Shown here piece by piece: positions 7,831 to 13,590 of a DNA stretch of 64,000 bases. Both the position numbers and the translations under genes were made by a program. Source of the stretch: an uncultured Clostridia bacterium (lineage in GTDB: Bacteria; Bacillota; Clostridia; Christensenellales; UBA1242). Location: assembly GCA_934754475.1 (NCBI GenBank), contig CAKVHV010000001.1:310001-374000 (forward strand), in the 5' to 3' direction. Below the pieces are notes generated by a model that was not told where the DNA came from, searched no databases, and saw only the letters and a list, made by a program, of their open reading frames with translations. Positions within the stretch are counted from its first letter, which is position 1. The number at the start of each line of letters is the position of its first letter.

Positions 7831-8079
7831 ATGTCTTATATAAAAAATGGCAAAAAACAATATACATTAAAAGAAAAGATTGATTTTCATACTCAATGTG
7901 CAAATAAGGGTGTTAATGTTTCTTCTGGGGAGAAACTGACTACAACTCAAAGAGTTCGTCATGCCAATAGAGCTACTGCTTGTGTAAATCAACTAAATAG
8001 ATTTATGAAAACTGGTGCTAGATTTAAAGATTTGAAATCTAAAAGAAATTCAGGGTCAAAATCTAATAGTGATTTTTAA
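7831..8079 (+). CDS. Small basic hypothetical protein (82 aa) inside the ribozyme-bracketed module
   Basis: ATG at 7,831 is preceded by AAGGTGG. The 82-aa product is strongly basic (many Lys/Arg, e.g. KKQYTLKEK, RVRHANRA and a C-terminal KSKRNSGSKS) with no TM segment. The charge suggests nucleic-acid binding, perhaps packaging or RNA binding. It ends 8 nt before the 5' strand of the second hammerhead ribozyme, so that ribozyme would trim the mRNA just after this gene. No family is recognised. Confidence 0.55.
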   Translation: MSYIKNGKKQYTLKEKIDFHTQCANKGVNVSSGEKLTTTQRVRHANRATACVNQLNRFMKTGARFKDLKSKRNSGSKSNSDF

Positions 8080-8087
8080 TAAAAAAT

Positions 8088-8161
8088 GTTATCGAAAACG
8101 AATAGCGATTATTTTGCTATTCGTTATGTAATAAGTGGTGTTATTACACTGATGAGATAGC
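8088..8161 (+). ncRNA. Hammerhead ribozyme (type II topology), copy 2
   Basis: A complete hammerhead can be drawn. Stem II GTTATC (8,088-8,093) pairs with GATAGC (8,156-8,161), 6 bp with one G-U. GAAA is at 8,094-8,097. Stem III is 8,097-8,106 / 8,116-8,125 (10 bp), followed by the UUA site with cleavage after A8,126. Stem I is 8,127-8,134 / 8,141-8,148 (8 perfect bp, loop GTGGTG), followed by CTGATGA (8,149-8,155). All catalytic positions (CUGAUGA, GAA, A-U, H17) are intact. It lies between two element genes and shares ACTGATGAGATAGC with copy 1. Confidence 0.92.
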
Positions 8162-8170
8162 CAAAAAAAA

Positions 8171-8253
8171 GACACCATAATTATGGCGTCTAGTATAGTG
8201 AACTAGCTCAAAATTACTAACCTATATACTTTCACTATTGAGTTCCACACTAT
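8171..8253 (+). repeat. Inverted-repeat cluster downstream of ribozyme 2
   Basis: A hairpin (GACACCAT/ATGGCGTC, one A-C mismatch, loop AATT) lies at 8,171-8,190. ATAGTGAA (8,195-8,202) can pair perfectly with TTCACTAT (8,231-8,238), while ATAGTG, GAACT and CTCAA can pair instead with CACTAT, AGTTC and TTGAG at 8,238-8,253. These are mutually exclusive folds, possibly a switch, processing element or ssDNA signal in the leader of the next gene. Confidence 0.4.
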
Positions 8254-8311
8254 GCGAACTTGTCAATTAAGACCTTCTAGGTTAATTAAATTATATTATT
8301 GGAGAAGTGTT

Positions 8312-8611
8312 ATGTCAAGAGTTTTACAACCAAAAAATAAAGATATAGTCAAATTGAATGTTCTCAAATCAAAGGATGTTTGGGAAAAGAATAAAAGTGG
8401 TAAATATGTTTTAAAAGACAAATTTGAATATTATGGAAAAATTGATAAAGGGTTGTCCGCTTTTGTAACTAAGACTAATAAAAAGGGATTAAACACACAA
8501 TTTGTGGAAAATACTTCTTCATTGCCTAAAAAAACTAAAAATGAAATTGTTAGAGTGCTTACAGATAAAAATACAAAAGTTGTATATTTAGTAAAAGATA
8601 AAAAGTTGTGA
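8312..8611 (+). CDS. Small basic hypothetical protein (99 aa)
   Basis: The start is taken at ATG 8,312 because GGAG lies at 8,301-8,304; an in-frame ATG at 8,252 sits in the inverted-repeat region without an RBS. The 99-aa product is Lys-rich and soluble, with a possible small beta barrel (VLKDKFEYYGKIDKGLSAFVTK). It ends 3 bp before the Zot-like ATPase gene, so it belongs to the assembly operon. It could be a DNA-binding or assembly accessory protein, but no motif allows a call. Confidence 0.55.
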   Translation: MSRVLQPKNKDIVKLNVLKSKDVWEKNKSGKYVLKDKFEYYGKIDKGLSAFVTKTNKKGLNTQFVENTSSLPKKTKNEIVRVLTDKNTKVVYLVKDKKL

Positions 8612-8614
8612 TAT

Positions 8615-9475
8615 ATGTTTGAAGTTGAAAATATTGATTTTTTAAGTTCAATAAGAATATTTATTTGGGGAAACCGACCTGGATTGGGTAAAACTAAATT
8701 GCTTACATATATAATGCAAGTGGCAATGTTTCAAACTCGACAAAATTTATATAATTTTTATGATGAAGTTGATAATTTGAATTCGTGTGGATATCATTTT
8801 ACAAAAAAATTTGAACATCTTGGATTTACAAATTATGATGTAAAATGTCTTGGTACGCCTTATCCTTATTTGCGTTCATACAAAGCCAGTCCGTATTCTG
8901 TTGGATTTAAGTTTAAAAATGTGTCAAAACCATATCCGTCCGGTTCTGTTTTTGGTTTTACGGAGTTTCAAAACTATTTTCCATCTTCTATGAATGATTA
9001 TATTCGAAAAGAATATTTACAGAAGTATCAGACATCTAGACATAACGACCTTAGTTTTGTTGTTGATTGTCAAAAACCAACTGATGTTGCGAAAAAAATA
9101 AGAGATTTATTTAATATTTATATTGAATGTTTGAGCGTTGAAGAAATATATAAAGATGGATTTTTAATAGGACATAAATGGAAAGTTAGATTAATTGATA
9201 ATCCTTTGGATTTAGAAAATTATCTAAAAAATCATGATAGTTCTTTATGTAAAGAAACTTATATAATTTGCAATTGGGATTTGCATAGAAATTATAATAG
9301 TTATTTTTGTAAAATGTTGCATTACAAAGGATTTGAGAATCAAGATTTTGAAATAAAACATTTTGGTGAAGAAGATGATACTGATTTGTACATACAACCT
9401 AAAGATTTTTTTATTTCTCGTTCTCAAAGAGTAAATGCTGATAACGAAAATTGTGATGAAGTGGGTATATATTAA
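8615..9475 (+). CDS. Zot/pI-like inovirus morphogenesis ATPase
   Basis: The 286-aa product opens with a P-loop GNRPGLGKT (residues 19-27). A Walker-B-like strand SVFGFTEFQNYFP (111-123) matches the Zot pattern of a hydrophobic strand, an acidic residue and FP. It is followed by YQTSRHNDLSFVVDCQ (138-153), corresponding to the Zot region with RH and the sensor Q. Known: Zot/pI proteins of filamentous phages power virion extrusion at the inner membrane. Odd: no clear TM helix is seen, and the usual DE of Walker B is reduced to TE. It overlaps the next gene by one base. No distinct secretin is seen, as expected for a single-membrane host. Confidence 0.8.
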   Translation: MFEVENIDFLSSIRIFIWGNRPGLGKTKLLTYIMQVAMFQTRQNLYNFYDEVDNLNSCGYHFTKKFEHLGFTNYDVKCLGTPYPYLRSYKASPYSVGFKFKNVSKPYPSGSVFGFTEFQNYFPSSMNDYIRKEYLQKYQTSRHNDLSFVVDCQKPTDVAKKIRDLFNIYIECLSVEEIYKDGFLIGHKWKVRLIDNPLDLENYLKNHDSSLCKETYIICNWDLHRNYNSYFCKMLHYKGFENQDFEIKHFGEEDDTDLYIQPKDFFISRSQRVNADNENCDEVGIY

Positions 9476-9795
9476 TGGAAAGATTAGATTTGAAAATATT
9501 GTTAATTAGTGATACTTTAACTGTGTTTAATAAATTAAAAGATTTTGGGGCAAATACTCCAAAATCAATTGTTAAAATGATACAGAAAAACATAAGTAAA
9601 GACCTTAAAGCTGGGCTTAAAATTATAAATAAGAAAGTTCCAGTTTATATTGAGTTGCCTAAATATAACAGTGAAGGTAATGGACAATATTCTTTAGAAA
9701 AAGAATGTTCTGAGCAAAGTGATATAAAGGAAATTATAACCACGCCAGTGGTTCTTGAAGACCCCTTAATAAGCATACGACAAAAGAGAGAATGA
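9475..9795 (+). CDS. Hypothetical protein (106 aa) coupled to the Zot-like gene
   Basis: The ATG at 9,475 overlaps the TAA of the ATPase gene (TAATG), indicating translational coupling. The 106-aa product has a helical N-terminal part with regularly spaced Leu/Ile and Lys and a polar C-terminal tail; no TM helix or Cys is present. It may be an accessory subunit of the ATPase or a replication/assembly regulator. It is the last gene before the replication origin region. Not recognised. Confidence 0.55.
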   Translation: MERLDLKILLISDTLTVFNKLKDFGANTPKSIVKMIQKNISKDLKAGLKIINKKVPVYIELPKYNSEGNGQYSLEKECSEQSDIKEIITTPVVLEDPLISIRQKRE

Positions 9796-9853
9796 ATCGA
9801 ATCATTGTCGGTTGCGTCAGCATTTTTTAGCTGTTGTGGTTGTTTGGTGGTGT

Positions 9854-9993
9854 GGTAAAGTGGTAAAATCAACGATTTTTCCACTTTTCCAGTCACTGTG
9901 TGTAATGTGGTAAAGTTTTTAACTTTTCCACATTTCCAAGAGTTATCCATATTTCCATATGTAATGTGGGAATGTGGTTAACTCGTCAGTGAC
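9854..9993. repeat. Cruciform-rich non-coding region (candidate packaging signal or single-strand origin)
   Basis: Dense inverted repeats are visible. 9,854-9,868 pairs with 9,876-9,890 (15 bp, two T-T mismatches). 9,904-9,917 pairs with 9,921-9,934 (14 bp, one T-T mismatch). GTCACTG (9,892-9,898) pairs with CAGTGAC (9,987-9,993), closing a branched structure. Both hairpins reuse a GTGGTAAA-type half-site, so the region also holds direct repeats of it. Known: filamentous phages keep packaging signals and the minus-strand origin as imperfect hairpins in their intergenic region beside the plus origin. The origin stem-loop follows 75 bp downstream. Confidence 0.6.
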
Positions 9994-10066
9994 CTTTGCA
10001 CCACATATACAAATAAATAAGTGCGTAGCACTTCAACAGAAAAATAAGCTAAATGCACCCAATACT

Positions 10067-10111
10067 GCCGACTTGTCGGCAGTTGGGTAGATAGTATTAC
10101 CTACCCAACTG
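10067..10111. other. CRESS-type replication origin stem-loop with nonamer TAGTATTAC
   Basis: A perfect 11-bp stem (10,080-10,090 with 10,101-10,111) presents a 10-nt loop ATAGTATTAC. The nonamer TAGTATTAC at 10,092-10,100 is the form used at circovirus/geminivirus-type origins, where Rep nicks TAGTATT/AC (here between 10,098 and 10,099). A second palindrome, GCCGAC TT GTCGGC, lies directly before it at 10,067-10,080. The Rep gene starts 134 bp downstream. Stem, loop, iterons and a CRESS Rep together make this a well-supported double-strand origin. Confidence 0.92.
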
Positions 10112-10226
10112 CGTAGTAGCGTAGTAGACATGGTAGTTTTGTTAAAAAAATGCCTTAATTCCGTTGAGCGATTTTAATTTCTACTACATTTTAACTGCGT
10201 AGTAGACAGTAATATCTGTGTAGTAG
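10111..10226 (+). repeat. Iterons (GTAGTAG repeats) next to the origin
   Basis: The 7-mer GTAGTAG recurs at 10,113-10,119, 10,121-10,127, 10,199-10,205 and 10,220-10,226, three of these inside CGTAGTAG, plus one inverted copy CTACTAC at 10,181-10,187. The first begins at the foot of the origin stem. Known: CRESS Reps bind short iterons beside the stem-loop, often in their own promoter. These sites lie between origin and rep, so Rep binding may also autoregulate rep. Confidence 0.75.
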
Positions 10227-10244
10227 CTTTTATATGGGGAAAGA

Positions 10245-11468
10245 ATGGATGATATATTTGAAAAAATAGATAAGAGTTTTGAAAATGTTAATGATGATGA
10301 AAATAGAGATAAGTCATTTAGAAGATATTGTTATACTTGGAATAATCCTTTTTTTAATGATGAGTTTGAAGAAGTTGATATAAATAATACTGATTTGCCT
10401 ATAGATTTAAAACATTATGATTTGCATAATTTGAAAACAGATTTTAATAAAGAATTTTTTGAGTTTAAATTTATTAAATATCAGGATTATAAGACAGGTG
10501 AATTTAAAGTAATTGAAAGACCATTTTTTAAAAATAGTGATGCTATTAGAAATTATATCGTAAACTTTAGTACTTTTAGGTATTCTTGCTTTCAAATAGA
10601 AAAAGGTGGTAATTGTGAGACGACTCATATTCAAGGATTTATTACTTTTAAAAATCCTATGACATGGTCTACATTTAAAAATTATTTTCCTTGTACACAT
10701 TTTAATAAGTGCATATCAACTAATACATATTGTCGTCAATATTGTTCTAAAACTGAAACTAGAGTAGAAGGTCCTTTTGAAGATGGTGAGTTTGCTGAAG
10801 AGCGTTCTAGGACTGATGCGAAAGATTTTGTAAAATTGGTTCAATTGGGTGCGTCTGATGATGAATTACTTGAAACTTATTCTAGTTTATATTTGAGAGA
10901 GTTTAACAAATTAGACAAGATTAGAAATAAATCTATTTTTAGTAAATTTAAAACCTTTTATAGAAATGTTGAAGTTACATACATATATGGTCCGTCTAGG
11001 TGCGGTAAATCTTCATTTATTGCTAAACGATTTGGTTATGGTAATTTTTATAATGTTGATTCTTACAAGTATGGACCATATGACAACTATGCTGGTGAAG
11101 ATGTAATTGTTTTTGATGAGTATAATTCTCAAGTGGATATAACTCTATTTAATAAATTACTTGACGGTCATCCAGTACAACTTCCATGTCGTTTTGAAAA
11201 TAAATGGGCATGTTATTCAAAAGTGTTTATTGTTAGCAATTTGAAAATTGATGAGCAGTATTCAAGTGAAAATATATCTAAAAATATTAGAGATGCTTTT
11301 CTTGCTAGAATACATAAAATTTTTAGATTTGATAGTTTTGGCAATATATTCGTTGAAAAAGATGTGGTTGACCATAAACAAATATCTATATCAGATGTTG
11401 GTACTTGTGATTTTTCTGATACGGTTTTAGAACCAGTTGATATAAAAGAATTAGACAATATTTTTTAG
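10245..11468 (+). CDS. CRESS-type rolling-circle replication protein (HUH endonuclease plus SF3 helicase)
   Basis: The 407-aa protein contains the full CRESS Rep set: motif I CYTWNNP (residues 29-35), motif II THIQGFITF (127-135; H-x-Q form), motif III YCSK (166-169) with catalytic Tyr166, Walker A GPSRCGKS (249-256), Walker B VIVFDE (287-292), motif C VFIVSN (327-332) and a likely Arg finger near FLARIH. Known: such Reps nick the origin nonamer and unwind DNA in circoviruses, geminiviruses and bacterial pCRESS-type plasmids. The spacing between motifs I and II is long, indicating an insertion. RBS is GGGGAAAG. The origin and iterons lie directly upstream. Confidence 0.93.
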   Translation: MDDIFEKIDKSFENVNDDENRDKSFRRYCYTWNNPFFNDEFEEVDINNTDLPIDLKHYDLHNLKTDFNKEFFEFKFIKYQDYKTGEFKVIERPFFKNSDAIRNYIVNFSTFRYSCFQIEKGGNCETTHIQGFITFKNPMTWSTFKNYFPCTHFNKCISTNTYCRQYCSKTETRVEGPFEDGEFAEERSRTDAKDFVKLVQLGASDDELLETYSSLYLREFNKLDKIRNKSIFSKFKTFYRNVEVTYIYGPSRCGKSSFIAKRFGYGNFYNVDSYKYGPYDNYAGEDVIVFDEYNSQVDITLFNKLLDGHPVQLPCRFENKWACYSKVFIVSNLKIDEQYSSENISKNIRDAFLARIHKIFRFDSFGNIFVEKDVVDHKQISISDVGTCDFSDTVLEPVDIKELDNIF

Positions 11469-11479
11469 GTGATATATTT

Positions 11480-11713
11480 ATGAGTAAAAATGAATTGAAA
11501 AGAGTTAAAAATAAATCTTCAGCTGTTGAAAATATGACTGCATTTAATTCTCCAATATTAAAGGTAGATAAGAGAGTTCAGCGAAAAAAAATTCAAGCTG
11601 AAATTGCTAGGTTGAATAATTTAATTCTTTATTCTAAATGTGATGCTGATGAACGCAATTATATAAAATTGATTATAGATAAACTTCAAAATGAGTTGGG
11701 TGTTTATAGGTAG
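11480..11713 (+). CDS. Small helical hypothetical protein (77 aa)
   Basis: ATG at 11,480 lies 11 bp after the Rep stop codon, with RBS AGGTGAT. The 77-aa product is basic at the start (KNELKRVKNKSS) and then largely helical with Leu/Ile heptads (about residues 35-75), suggesting a short coiled coil or dimeric DNA-binding helper. Its position just after rep would suit copy-number control, but no ribbon-helix-helix or HTH pattern is clear. Function unknown. Confidence 0.55.
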   Translation: MSKNELKRVKNKSSAVENMTAFNSPILKVDKRVQRKKIQAEIARLNNLILYSKCDADERNYIKLIIDKLQNELGVYR

Positions 11714-11757
11714 TGTTATAACCACTAAAGTAATTATAAATTAAGGTTAGGTGAAAT

Positions 11758-12504
11758 ATGAATAAAAATGAAATAGCATTAAAGCCATCATACTGGGCAT
11801 CGGTGTCTGGTGGTAAAGATAGTTTATATATGTTAAAATTAATTTTAAGTAATTTAGATAAATATCCACTAGATGGTGTAGTACATTTTGAATTGGATAT
11901 AGATTATCCTTTTATTAAAAATGTTATAGATTATATGGAAAATGAATGTTCAAAGTTTGGAATTAAATTTGTAAGAATAAAACCACGAACCAACTGGGAA
12001 GATTTGTATAATAAATATAATTTTCCAACTCGAATAAACCGCTGGTGTAATTCCAAATATAAACTTGATTCAAAAAATCAATTGGTTGATTATATGAAGA
12101 GTTTGGGATATAGTACAACATTTTATATAGGTTATTGTAAAGATGAAGAAAATAGATATTCAAAAAGAATATTAAATGAAAGATACCCACTTGTTGAAGA
12201 AAACATCATTGAGAGTGATATTTTAAATTGGGCAAAAGAAGTACCTATCTTTAATGATTACTACAAATATAACAAAAGATGTGGCTGTATGTATTGTCCA
12301 ATGAGTTCGTATTTGAACTTGGCATATTTGTATAAATATTATCCAAACAATTTTAATTATATGATAGACAAAATGCGAACCAGCGAAAAATTATTATCTG
12401 ATAAACTAGGAAAACCATTTGCTGTTCGTAGTGCTAATACAAAATATAATGCCGATTATGTTGAGTACATAGTAAAAAATAAATGGATAAAAAGGTTAGG
12501 ATAA
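11758..12504 (+). CDS. PP-loop PAPS-reductase-like protein (phage/accessory type)
   Basis: The 248-aa protein carries the PP-loop ATP-pyrophosphatase motif SGGKDS (residues 17-22), a PAPS-reductase-like FPTRINRWCNSKYK segment (89-102) and a CxCxxC cluster RCGCMYCP (174-181). Known: this superfamily includes CysH and the DndC-type sulfur-transfer proteins; short stand-alone versions with the same Cys motif are common in phages, with unknown roles. Here it is the first of three accessory genes beside the integration site. No cysteine desulfurase or other Dnd gene is next to it, so DNA phosphorothioation is not supported. Confidence 0.8.
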   Translation: MNKNEIALKPSYWASVSGGKDSLYMLKLILSNLDKYPLDGVVHFELDIDYPFIKNVIDYMENECSKFGIKFVRIKPRTNWEDLYNKYNFPTRINRWCNSKYKLDSKNQLVDYMKSLGYSTTFYIGYCKDEENRYSKRILNERYPLVEENIIESDILNWAKEVPIFNDYYKYNKRCGCMYCPMSSYLNLAYLYKYYPNNFNYMIDKMRTSEKLLSDKLGKPFAVRSANTKYNADYVEYIVKNKWIKRLG

Positions 12505-12507
12505 AAT

Positions 12508-12675
12508 ATGTGTACATTTCCAAATTGTGATGATTGTGAAGAATATTGCGAATATGATGATATAGAAGTTGATTTATCTAATTATGAATGGTGTAGCCTT
12601 GCCAATTCTTATATGGATAATGAATATTGTAAAAATCTTAGATGTGAAAATTGCCGATATTATATTGATAGTTAA
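12508..12675 (+). CDS. Cys-rich acidic mini-protein (55 aa)
   Basis: This short ORF starts 3 bp after the PAPS-reductase-like gene. The RBS GGTTAGG at about 12,494-12,500 lies inside the previous gene. The product is acidic and has eight Cys in 55 residues, grouped as CxxxxCxxCxxxC near the N-terminus and CxxxxCxxC near the C-terminus, suggesting a small zinc- or FeS-binding fold. Coupling with the PP-loop protein hints at a joint role. No family is recognised. Confidence 0.6.
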   Translation: MCTFPNCDDCEEYCEYDDIEVDLSNYEWCSLANSYMDNEYCKNLRCENCRYYIDS

Positions 12676-12715
12676 TAGATAAAAAGAATATTAATAATTA
12701 ATTGGAGTAAAGTTT

Positions 12716-12964
12716 ATGTATTTTTCAGAAAGAGATTATAATTTAAAAGATAATAAAGAATTAGAAAATATAGATAAAAAATTCCCTATTGTGAGAAAAC
12801 TATGTGATATTTTTGAATTGTTTTTTGATAGTTCTGAACGATTAAATATAATAGAATGTTGTGATGGTTATTTCTTTGAAACACTTTCACTTGAAGAATT
12901 AAAACAACTATCTCAATATTTTTTGGAAGTTATTAATTATATTGAAAATAAAAATAAAAAATAG
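12716..12964 (+). CDS. Small acidic hypothetical protein (82 aa)
   Basis: ATG at 12,716 has the RBS TTGGAGTAA. The 82-aa product is acidic, helical and soluble, with two adjacent Cys (ECCDGY) in the middle and a Lys-rich end. It is the last gene of the element; its stop codon lies within the 5' arm of a terminator-like hairpin. The position next to the integration site is typical of accessory cargo genes. Not recognised. Confidence 0.5.
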   Translation: MYFSERDYNLKDNKELENIDKKFPIVRKLCDIFELFFDSSERLNIIECCDGYFFETLSLEELKQLSQYFLEVINYIENKNKK

Positions 12965-12990
12965 ACTATGCATGTTCGTAGTCTATTTTC
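12960..12990 (+). terminator. Rho-independent-like terminator at the end of the element's gene array
   Basis: AATAGACTA (12,960-12,968) pairs perfectly with TAGTCTATT (12,979-12,987), a 9-bp stem with a 10-nt loop, followed by TTC. The T-tract is short. It overlaps the stop codon of the last element gene. Confidence 0.6.
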
Positions 12991-13083
12991 AAAGATAATA
13001 TGTCTTGTCAATTACAATTGTTAATGGTGTCAATTTTGGTGTCGATTTTTATTTTTTGGCTTTTTTAAGCTCTTATTTATATA

Positions 13084-13139
13084 ACTTAAAATCCTGCGGT
13101 GTAACAACCGTACCAGTTCAAGTCTGGTCACCAGCACCA
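13084..13139 (+). other. Element attachment site: 3' half of tRNA-Leu(UAA)
   Basis: From ACTTAAAA (anticodon loop CTTAAAA with anticodon TAA) the sequence follows a class II tRNA to its end: long variable arm (TGCGGTGTAACAACCGT), T-arm ACCAG-TTCAAGT-CTGGT, acceptor strand CACCAGC, discriminator A and CCA at 13,137-13,139. Bases upstream do not complete the anticodon stem, so only the 3' half is present. Known: tyrosine recombinases use tRNA anticodon or T-loops as att sites, and the distal end keeps a copy of the 3' half. This marks the right boundary of the element. Confidence 0.85.
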
Positions 13140-13221
13140 AAAGAGCAGTAATGCTCTTTTTTTTGTGACCAGACTTTAGGTTGTCGCTTACGCACAACCT
13201 AGTGTGCAAAGCACACGAACT
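13127..13221 (+). repeat. Direct repeat copy 1 (tRNA 3' end, terminator and downstream hairpins)
   Basis: This 95-bp block begins with the last 13 bases of the tRNA 3' end and includes the terminator and two further hairpins (AGGTTGT/ACAACCT and GTGTGC/GCACAC). It is repeated at 13,334-13,427 with one substitution and one T fewer in the T-tract. GTCTGGTCAC (13,123-13,132) is also complementary to GTGACCAGAC (13,165-13,174), enclosing the terminator. Confidence 0.85.
13142..13164 (+). terminator. tRNA-Leu terminator (copy 1)
   Basis: AGAGCA GTAA TGCTCT followed by a long T-tract directly after the tRNA CCA: a rho-independent terminator of the tRNA transcript. An identical hairpin recurs in the second repeat copy (13,349-13,370). 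Confidence 0.8.
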
Positions 13222-13333
13222 GGTACATCCGTACCTGTATATCTCGTGAATAAACATAAAAAGTAATGAATGAGCAAACGTTTCACTCGATAACTTGATT
13301 GTATTCGGCGAATACAATCTGCGCCACGTCTGA

Positions 13334-13427
13334 GTCACCAGCACCAAAAGAGCAGTAATGCTCTTTTTTTGTGACCAGACTTTAGGTTGTTGCTTACGCA
13401 CAACCTAGTGTGCAAAGCACACGAACT
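13334..13427 (+). repeat. Direct repeat copy 2
   Basis: This is the second copy of the 95-bp block, 207 bp downstream of copy 1. The sequence before it (to 13,333) no longer matches a tRNA-Leu 3' half, apart from GTCACCAGCACCA. The 112 bp between copies contains a 7-bp inverted repeat around 13,299-13,314 but no gene. The pattern fits a remnant of an earlier integration at the same tRNA. Confidence 0.8.
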
Positions 13428-13489
13428 CAAACTATTTGTTGTATATGTAGTGGAAATGATTTCAATTTTTTTATAGTTTGAAAAAATGG

Positions 13490-13518
13490 TTGTTAAATGC
13501 AAATCAATTTGTTATACT
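13490..13518 (+). promoter_or_regulatory. Promoter for the dCMP deaminase gene
   Basis: TTGTTA (13,490-13,495), a 17-bp spacer and TATACT (13,513-13,518) form a good housekeeping promoter about 70 bp before the gene. A short palindrome GAAAT-G-ATTTC lies upstream at about 13,453-13,463. Confidence 0.65.
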
Positions 13519-13590
13519 TAGTTAGTAAAAGATAGATTAATCAAAATTTAGATTTGATTAAATAATTAAGATTTTGGAAAGGATTAAAAT

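Larger units (their letters stand above)
1..13139 (+). mobile_element. Integrated inovirus-like element with CRESS-type replication module (left end outside window)
   Basis: All genes from 1 to 12,964 are on the plus strand, mostly short, and unlike the housekeeping genes that follow. Seen: small single-TM proteins, two long coiled-coil membrane-anchored proteins, a Zot-like ATPase, a CRESS-type Rep with its stem-loop origin, hammerhead ribozymes, and a duplicated tRNA-Leu 3' half at 13,084-13,139. Known: a Zot/pI ATPase with small coat proteins is the hallmark of inoviruses, and integration at tRNA 3' ends duplicates that end distally. Inference: an integrated filamentous-phage-like element whose intact tRNA-Leu lies beyond the left edge. 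No integrase is visible here. At 13 kb or more it is large for an inovirus. Confidence 0.8.

Noticed and set aside
10407..10700. 97-aa minus-strand open frame opposite rep
   Set aside because: Shadow of the rep coding frame with no RBS.
11758..12504. DNA phosphorothioation (Dnd) system
   Set aside because: Only a DndC-like PP-loop protein is present; no DndA, B, D or E neighbours were found.
13030..13401. 123-aa minus-strand open frame and possible CRISPR-like repeats
   Set aside because: The frame covers the tRNA fragment and the 95-bp duplication, so repeated peptide segments are a by-product. Two copies of a hairpin-bearing block with one spacer are not a CRISPR array, and no cas genes are near.
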